In this document: in pieces, positions 14,149-18,480 of the stretch | Layout of the letters: every line of letters starts with the position of its first letter | Numbering within the stretch: position 1 is the first letter of the stretch | Source of the DNA: Minisyncoccota bacterium | GTDB lineage: Bacteria > Patescibacteriota > Minisyncoccia > Phycocordibacterales > UBA1006 | DNA: 18,480 nucleotides | Direction of reading: 5' to 3' | Assembly (NCBI GenBank): GCA_021129535.1 | Contig: JAJOLB010000003.1 | Span: 1-18,480 of the forward strand | The notes under the pieces: generated by a model | Databases searched by the model: none | Seen by the model: only the letters and a program-made list of their open reading frames with translations | Told to the model about the DNA's origin: nothing | Position numbers and translations under genes: made by a program

Positions 14149-15645
14149 CTACGCGTTAAACGTATCGTTAAACTCAGCAATTGCTTGCTTCAAAGCTTCA
14201 ACAGTTTCAGGTTTCCACCCAGCATCAATATCAGATAATAAGTCAGATTTTGAAGCATCTAAAAATGCGTAAAATCCAGTTTCCCATTCTGAAATTTTCT
14301 CTAATGGAATATCAGACAAAAGTTCGTTGTTCAATGCATAGATTGATGCAACTTGTTTTGACATGATGATTGGTGAATATTGTTTTTGCTTTAATAATTC
14401 AACTGATTTTGAACCATGGTCAAGTGCTTTTTTAGTTTGAGGATCTAAATCTGATCCAAACTGTGCAAACGATTCTAGTTCACGATATTGAGCTAATGCC
14501 AATTTCATTGGTCCAGCTGTTTTCTTCATCGCCTTTGCTTGAGCAGCACCTCCAACACGAGAAACTGATAGTCCAACTGAAATAGCTGGTCGAATTCCCT
14601 TGTTGAATAATCCTGCCTCCAAGAAAATTTGTCCATCAGTAATTGAAATCACGTTTGTTGGAATATACGCAGAAACGTCTCCTCCTTGTGTTTCAATAAT
14701 TGGTAGAGCTGTAATTGAACCTCCTCCATTATCTGCATTCAATCGACATGCTCGCTCTAATAAACGTGAATGTAGATAAAATACATCTCCCGGGTAAGCT
14801 TCTCGTCCCGGAGGACGTCGTAATAGCAATGAGATTTCTCGATATGCCGCAGCATGTTTTGATAAATCATCATAAACAATCAATACGTCTTCCCCTTTGT
14901 CCAAGAAGTATTCTGCAATAGCAACACCAGAATATGGTGCAATATATTGCAAGGCAGAAGAATCAGATGCACCAGCCAATACAACCGTTGTGTATTCCAT
15001 AGCTCCTGCTTCTTCTAGTTTTTGAACGATACGCATCACCTTTGATCGTTTTTGACCAATAGCAACGTATACACATTTCATGTTTTGCCCTTTTTGGTTA
15101 ATGATTGCGTCGATAGCTACGGCAGTTTTACCTGTTTGTCTATCACCAATAATTAACTCTCGTTGTCCACGTCCAATCGGTACCAAAGCGTCAACCACCT
15201 TAATTCCTGTTTGCATTGGCACAGAAACTGGTTCCCGTGTCATTACACCTGGTGCCGAACGTTCAATAAGTTGCTCAGTATCAGTTTTAATATCACCTTT
15301 ACCGTCAACTGGTGCAGCTAATGGATCAACCACACGTCCAATAACATCAGCTCCTACTGGAAGTGATAAAATTTTCCCTGTTCGTTTTGCTTTGTCTCCC
15401 TCTTTGATTTTTAAATAATCACCAAGAACAATAATACCAACAGTATCCTCCTCAAGGTTTAGAGCCAGACCAACAGAACCATTTTCAAATTCAATCATTT
15501 CTGATGCCTTACATTGTGATAAACCTGAAACACGCGCAATACCGTCTCCGATAGATTGTACGATTCCAAATTCAGTCACATCAACATCAGCCTCGAATGA
15601 ATTAATTTGATCTTCAATTTTTTTAATTAATGTATCTGTATTCAT
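14149..15645 (-). CDS. atpA: ATP synthase F1 subunit alpha
   Basis: The non-catalytic nucleotide-binding subunit of F1. At 498 aa it is near the usual length. It has the N-terminal segment that contacts delta, the P-loop GDRQTGKT (167-174), YDDLSKHAAAYR, RRPPGREAYPGDVFYLHSRLLER, and the arginine-finger region SVGLSVSRVGGAAQ, which contributes Arg to the beta active site. It is 5 nt after atpH and 12 nt before atpG, consistent with one transcript. No anomaly is seen. Confidence 0.98.
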   Translation of the reverse strand: MNTDTLIKKIEDQINSFEADVDVTEFGIVQSIGDGIARVSGLSQCKASEMIEFENGSVGLALNLEEDTVGIIVLGDYLKIKEGDKAKRTGKILSLPVGADVIGRVVDPLAAPVDGKGDIKTDTEQLIERSAPGVMTREPVSVPMQTGIKVVDALVPIGRGQRELIIGDRQTGKTAVAIDAIINQKGQNMKCVYVAIGQKRSKVMRIVQKLEEAGAMEYTTVVLAGASDSSALQYIAPYSGVAIAEYFLDKGEDVLIVYDDLSKHAAAYREISLLLRRPPGREAYPGDVFYLHSRLLERACRLNADNGGGSITALPIIETQGGDVSAYIPTNVISITDGQIFLEAGLFNKGIRPAISVGLSVSRVGGAAQAKAMKKTAGPMKLALAQYRELESFAQFGSDLDPQTKKALDHGSKSVELLKQKQYSPIIMSKQVASIYALNNELLSDIPLEKISEWETGFYAFLDASKSDLLSDIDAGWKPETVEALKQAIAEFNDTFNA

Positions 15646-15650
15646 AATCT

Positions 15651-16034
15651 TTATTTTTGCGTTAATCTTTTACCTAACTGGGTCATTTGATTTCGCACAG
15701 AACCATCATAAATGTTTCCAGCATAAATTGCTGAAAAACCACCTATAACTGCTTCATCTTTAATTACTTCTACTGAAACAGTTTTATCAGCCCCAACCAA
15801 AGAAACAATGTCTTTAATTTCTGATTCTGATAAATCATGCTTACTAGAAATAGATAATGTGTTTTCTGCTGACGCAAGTTTTTCTTGTCGTAAAATATGT
15901 TTTTTTACCTGAGGTAGTAACCCTAAAAGGTTTTTTTTCTTCAAGTAATCAAAAAATGTTGAAATAGATTTTTCAGAATTTTCTGTTTTCATAAGTTTTA
16001 CGAAAGTCTGTGCCAAGGTTTTTGAATCAACCAT
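15651..16034 (-). CDS. atpH: ATP synthase subunit delta, shortened N-terminal domain
   Basis: Delta (OSCP in mitochondria) ties the F1 alpha subunits to the peripheral stalk b subunits. The C-terminal part is typical: SVEVIKDEAVIGGFSAIYAG and DGSVRNQMTQLGKRL. The whole protein is only 127 aa against about 175-180 in most bacteria, and the N-terminal helical bundle that binds alpha is reduced to about 65 residues. The frame is intact, the gene is packed between atpF (3 nt) and atpA (5 nt), and no better upstream start exists in the overlap with atpF. The shortening therefore looks real rather than a truncation artefact. Confidence 0.88.
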   Translation of the reverse strand: MVDSKTLAQTFVKLMKTENSEKSISTFFDYLKKKNLLGLLPQVKKHILRQEKLASAENTLSISSKHDLSESEIKDIVSLVGADKTVSVEVIKDEAVIGGFSAIYAGNIYDGSVRNQMTQLGKRLTQK

Positions 16035-16037
16035 ATA

Positions 16038-16538
16038 TTATGATTGTTTTAATGCCTCAAGTGCACGCTTACTAATTGATTCATTTTTTGTATTATCAAT
16101 ATCTTCGTTCAAGATTTTTGAAACACCTAATGTAACCAATCCAGCTGTTTTTTCCAAGAGCTCTGTTTCCATTTGCTCTTTTTGCTTTTCGATATTTTTT
16201 TGTGCTTGAGCCATAACTTCGTCGACCTTTCCATCCGCCTCTTTTTGAGCGCGTGCGACAAGGTCATCTCCGTTTTCTTTAGCTTTTGCAATAATTTGAT
16301 TCGCTTCGTTACGAGCTTTCTTTAATTCTTCTTCAGATTTTTGTTTTGCAACTAAAAGTTCTGATTCTGAATTTTTTGCATTATCAATCCCTTCTTGGAT
16401 TTTTTCTTGTCGTTTTTTAATAACTGCACCTGTTGGTCCAAAGACATACTTTTTCATAATAAAAAGTATGATCATAAAGTTAATAAAGTTCGCAAGCGCA
16501 ACTTGCCAATCAAATCCGATGTTTGTTAATACTTCCAT
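16038..16538 (-). CDS. atpF: ATP synthase Fo subunit b (peripheral stalk)
   Basis: A membrane-anchored stator subunit. The 166-aa protein has one N-terminal membrane helix (about residues 12-29, VALANFINFMIILFIMKK), the conserved VFGP turn, and then a long charged coiled coil (KKRQEKIQEGIDNAKNSE to about 150) that reaches up to delta. Length and layout are normal for bacterial b. There is one b gene, so the stalk is presumably a homodimer. It is followed by atpH after 3 nt. Confidence 0.95.
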   Translation of the reverse strand: MEVLTNIGFDWQVALANFINFMIILFIMKKYVFGPTGAVIKKRQEKIQEGIDNAKNSESELLVAKQKSEEELKKARNEANQIIAKAKENGDDLVARAQKEADGKVDEVMAQAQKNIEKQKEQMETELLEKTAGLVTLGVSKILNEDIDNTKNESISKRALEALKQS

Positions 16539-16560
16539 ACGGTTTTGATATTAAATGCGA

Positions 16561-16776
16561 TTAAATCAAGAAGAATGCTACTAATGCATAAATTGCTGCA
16601 GACTCTACTAGAGCCACACCAACAATCATTTTTGTAAAAATATCTCCTGCTGCTTCTGGATTTCGTCCCATTGCCTCTAGAGCCTTACCTACCAAATACC
16701 CTTGTCCGATAGCTGATCCGAACATTGATAATGTTGCTAATCCTTTTGCAATGTATTTTGCTGCTTCTGCGTCCAT
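16561..16776 (-). CDS. atpE: ATP synthase Fo subunit c, with Na+-type ion site
   Basis: The rotor ring subunit: two membrane helices joined by the polar loop GRNPEA (37-42), 71 aa in all. The ion-carrying carboxylate is Glu58 in helix 2. Gln25 in helix 1 (AIGQG) with Glu58, Ser59 and Tyr63 (VESAAIY) match in spacing the residues Q32, E65, S66 and Y70 that hold Na+ in the Ilyobacter tartaricus c-ring. The position of Thr67 is Ala here and Val63 is Leu, the latter contributing only backbone. A Na+-coupled enzyme is therefore inferred, not shown. An 83-nt gap precedes the gene, the largest in the operon. Confidence 0.95.
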   Translation of the reverse strand: MDAEAAKYIAKGLATLSMFGSAIGQGYLVGKALEAMGRNPEAAGDIFTKMIVGVALVESAAIYALVAFFLI

Positions 16777-16859
16777 AATGTTAGTTAATACGTTAAATTT
16801 AATTCTAATATAATAAGTTGAATATTTTTAATCTTTTTGATTACGTTATATTCAAAACG

Positions 16860-17651
16860 TTACTCTGATGAATCTTCTTGTGGTTTCAATGACAGTGAGT
16901 AGTAAACTGCAACTAATGATGCGAACACCATTCCCTGCAATAAACCGGTAAACCCACTCATTAATGTCCAAATAGTAGGTAGAACATAGGCAAAGGCTCC
17001 CATAATAATAATGGCTAGAACCTGACCTGCATACACGTTACCAAACAGACGAAACGACAATGAAATAATTTTTGCTAGCTCTCCAATAATATTTAGAACT
17101 CCAACAAATACATCTACCATCGCTACGAAACCGTCCATAAAACTTTTTTTGAATCCTTTGAATACATTTTTTATTGGTAAATAAAGACCAATATATTCCA
17201 TTGTTCCCCATTCTTTTAACGACACAAGGTTTAATGCAATAACCGCAGCTATTGATACACCAAGGGCGGTATTAATATCAGATGTTGGCGTTCTAAAAAT
17301 AGCCGTTCCAGCATACGTAATATCAGTTAAACCAGGAATAAGTGCAATTACGTTTGCAATAGAAAAATAAACTAAAATTGTTCCAATAATAGGAAATATT
17401 TTTTCTGCTTGTTTTTTATTACCCGTAATTTGTACTACTAATCCAAGAATTGATTCATACACCATCTCAAACCCAGCCTGAAATTTTCCAGGTATCAAGG
17501 TAAATTTTCTTATTGAAAAAATACCAAGACATAGAAACATAATAGCCATCAGCAAAATCATTAATGTTGAATTTGCGATACCGAAATTTCCGATTGAAAA
17601 TACAATTTCTGGTTGGATCGAGGTTAATTCTCTTGTAAATCCTAAACTCAT
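16860..17651 (-). CDS. atpB: ATP synthase Fo subunit a
   Basis: The stator membrane subunit that forms the ion half-channels next to the c-ring. The 263-aa protein has about five to six membrane segments. The essential arginine is Arg201 in SLSFRLFGNVYAGQ, preceded by the conserved GELAK (Glu191), and the C-terminal helix ends VYYSLSLKP. The ATG overlaps the TGA stop of the preceding atpI-like gene as ATGA, which implies translational coupling. No fusion or damage is seen. Confidence 0.97.
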   Translation of the reverse strand: MSLGFTRELTSIQPEIVFSIGNFGIANSTLMILLMAIMFLCLGIFSIRKFTLIPGKFQAGFEMVYESILGLVVQITGNKKQAEKIFPIIGTILVYFSIANVIALIPGLTDITYAGTAIFRTPTSDINTALGVSIAAVIALNLVSLKEWGTMEYIGLYLPIKNVFKGFKKSFMDGFVAMVDVFVGVLNIIGELAKIISLSFRLFGNVYAGQVLAIIIMGAFAYVLPTIWTLMSGFTGLLQGMVFASLVAVYYSLSLKPQEDSSE

Positions 17652-17962
17652 AATGTTATGTGTTTTTTTGGTTGTCCTTGCTTTTCGCGAAGCTCAGAAA
17701 TTTGTTTATCTAATCCTTTCATTTTTTTTGAAACTTTTCTATAAAGAGAAATTACCATTACCCATGAAGCAATAAAAGCAAAAGGGAAAAAATAAAGAAA
17801 TGAAAGGTTAAAATATTTACTTAAAAAAACGGCAATTACTGCTGGAATTAAAAAAATAACTGCGATTTCTATCATCAGTTTTACAAATTTTCCAGCTTCT
17901 TCTTCCCTTTTTTTAATCAAATTTTCAAGCTCCATAAATAAGAACAGCAAGGCTAACGCCAT
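17648..17962 (-). CDS. AtpI/AtpZ-like ATP synthase accessory protein
   Basis: The first gene of the atp operon: 104 aa with two membrane helices (about 30-50 and 54-74) and charged ends, the size and topology of the AtpI/AtpZ accessory proteins. Those help c-ring assembly or Mg2+ supply in some bacteria. Sequence signatures are weak (FLSKYFN before helix 2 fits the loop of AtpZ-type proteins), so the call relies partly on its place directly before atpB. Its TGA stop overlaps the atpB ATG. A TATACT box lies 9 nt before the ATG at 17962, giving a leader of at most about 3 nt; ATG 17935 is an alternative start. Confidence 0.7.
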   Translation of the reverse strand: MALALLFLFMELENLIKKREEEAGKFVKLMIEIAVIFLIPAVIAVFLSKYFNLSFLYFFPFAFIASWVMVISLYRKVSKKMKGLDKQISELREKQGQPKKHITL

Positions 17963-17971
17963 GCCAAGGTC

Positions 17972-17977
17972 AGTATA
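17972..17977 (-). promoter_or_regulatory. -10 box of the ATP synthase operon
   Basis: Minus-strand TATACT 9 nt before the first ATG of the operon. A possible -35 TTGCTC lies 16 bp further upstream. The mRNA is nearly leaderless. Confidence 0.6.
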
Positions 17978-18019
17978 GCATGAATCATTTTATGAGCAAT
18001 AAAATATATAATTTTTATA

Positions 18020-18047
18020 AAAAAATAAACCATACTCTGTATAGTAT
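18020..18047 (-). terminator. Weak terminator after tRNA-Ile
   Basis: A 5-bp stem ATACT/AGTAT (18032-18036 with 18043-18047), followed on the minus strand by a T-rich stretch. It would separate the tRNA transcript from the atp operon, but the stem is short. Confidence 0.35.
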
Positions 18048-18056
18048 ATTTTTGTT

Positions 18057-18133
18057 TGGTGCGCATGCTAAGACTTGAACTTAGGACCTCGTCATTATCA
18101 GTGACGCGCTCTAACCACCTGAGCTACACGCGC
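18057..18133 (-). tRNA. tRNA-Ile(GAU)
   Basis: A 77-nt cloverleaf on the minus strand. The acceptor GCGCGTG pairs with CATGCGC (one G-T pair), followed by discriminator A and an encoded CCA. The D arm starts AGCTCAGGTGG. The anticodon stem CGTCA/TGACG encloses the loop CTGATAA with anticodon GAT, and the T arm contains GTTCAAGTC. GAU reads AUU and AUC. AUA codons, which occur in this window, would need a separate tRNA. Confidence 0.96.
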
Positions 18134-18251
18134 AAAATTCCATTAGTGATAAACTAACAGAAAGAAGTATATCAAAAACGAAGAATGGTGCAAGATAAAA
18201 CTTCTGCTGAGGTTTCTTATAGTACCCTTGCTAAATTATAGACATAATAAA
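18134..18251. other. Intergenic spacer between the hydrolase gene and tRNA-Ile
   Basis: Holds the tRNA promoter. No convincing terminator for the hydrolase gene and no ORF are seen. Confidence 0.5.
18166..18193 (-). promoter_or_regulatory. Promoter of tRNA-Ile
   Basis: Minus-strand TTGCAC (18193-18188), a 16-bp spacer and TATACT (18171-18166) with an upstream TG (extended -10). It is the best full promoter in the right part of the window. Confidence 0.6.
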
Positions 18252-18480
18252 TTACTCATTAATTTTTATGATATTTTTAAACAATTCCGGAAAGGTTTCC
18301 TCTATAAAATGAAATCTATCATTAAAGATATGAAACTGCGAATTTGGCAACGCTGCATGATATTTTTTTGACTCTGAAATAGGGACAACAGTATCGTCTG
18401 TAGAATGATAAATGTGAATATCGCCAATATCATTATCGAGAAAATTTTTAGGGAATTCTGTTATTTTGAAATCATCTTCA
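18252..18480 (-). CDS. Alpha/beta hydrolase, C-terminal fragment (cut by window edge)
   Basis: The last 75 complete codons of a minus-strand gene that continues beyond the window. The segment IYHSTDDTVVP holds the acid residue (Asp) after a beta strand, and FNDRFHFIEETFPEL holds the likely catalytic His. This layout, with KKYHAALPNSQFHIF between them, matches alpha/beta hydrolases of the RBBP9/YdeN type. The nucleophile serine lies outside the window, so activity and substrate cannot be judged. The stop codon is TAA at 18252-18254. Confidence 0.7.
   Translation of the reverse strand, partial: EDDFKITEFPKNFLDNDIGDIHIYHSTDDTVVPISESKKYHAALPNSQFHIFNDRFHFIEETFPELFKNIIKINE

Noticed and set aside
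17648..17651. UGA recoded to glycine, as in some CPR lineages
   Set aside because: TGA serves as the stop of the atpI-like gene in an ATGA overlap, and long genes contain no in-frame TGA.
1..18480. CRISPR arrays, insertion sequences, prophage or toxin-antitoxin pairs
   Set aside because: No regular repeats, transposase motifs, paired inverted repeats or toxin-like gene pairs were seen; the GIY-YIG gene is the only mobile-like gene.

Overview
The window is AT-rich and reads as a chromosomal segment of a small-genome bacterium, most plausibly a Patescibacteria/CPR lineage (Parcubacteria-like). This placement is an inference. It rests on short monocistronic genes, no Shine-Dalgarno motifs, a phosphoketolase plus acetate kinase instead of visible glycolytic or TCA genes, an RNase J with a basic N-terminal extension, a shortened ATP synthase delta subunit, and DUF6122 and DUF2853 proteins. 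UGA is a normal stop here (the atpI-like gene ends in TGA), so the UGA-recoding Gracilibacteria and Absconditabacteria are unlikely.

Layout. Positions 1-3883 (minus strand) hold the N-terminal half of acetate kinase, a histidine phosphatase and a phosphoketolase. Together phosphoketolase and acetate kinase form an energy module: sugar phosphate to acetyl phosphate to acetate plus ATP. Positions 3884-4231 have no conventional gene but contain a promoter, a structured stretch and a strong plus-strand terminator with no gene to terminate, which suggests a small RNA of about 160 nt. Positions 4232-7096 (plus) carry a DnaQ/ExoX-type exonuclease and RNase J, the latter behind a structured leader of about 200 nt. 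Positions 7135-8057 (minus) carry TsaC/YrdC and a DUF6122 membrane protein. DUF2853 follows on the plus strand, then a tiny membrane ORF that may be frameshifted. Next come a DEAD-box helicase and a GIY-YIG nuclease with foreign-looking codon use. Positions 11430-17962 (minus) are a complete F-type ATP synthase operon in the order I-B-E-F-H-A-G-D-C. The right end has tRNA-Ile(GAU) and the C-terminus of an alpha/beta hydrolase.

The main whole-window observation concerns promoters. At seven genes the -10 hexamer lies exactly 6 nt before the ATG, and an eighth (the helicase) has a 5/6 match at the same spacing, which predicts leaderless mRNAs. This grammar corrects several start codons, and it makes the long leaders (RNase J, DUF2853) and the putative sRNA stand out. 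Transcription units are separated by compact, often bidirectional hairpin terminators. The c subunit carries the residues associated with Na+-binding c-rings.
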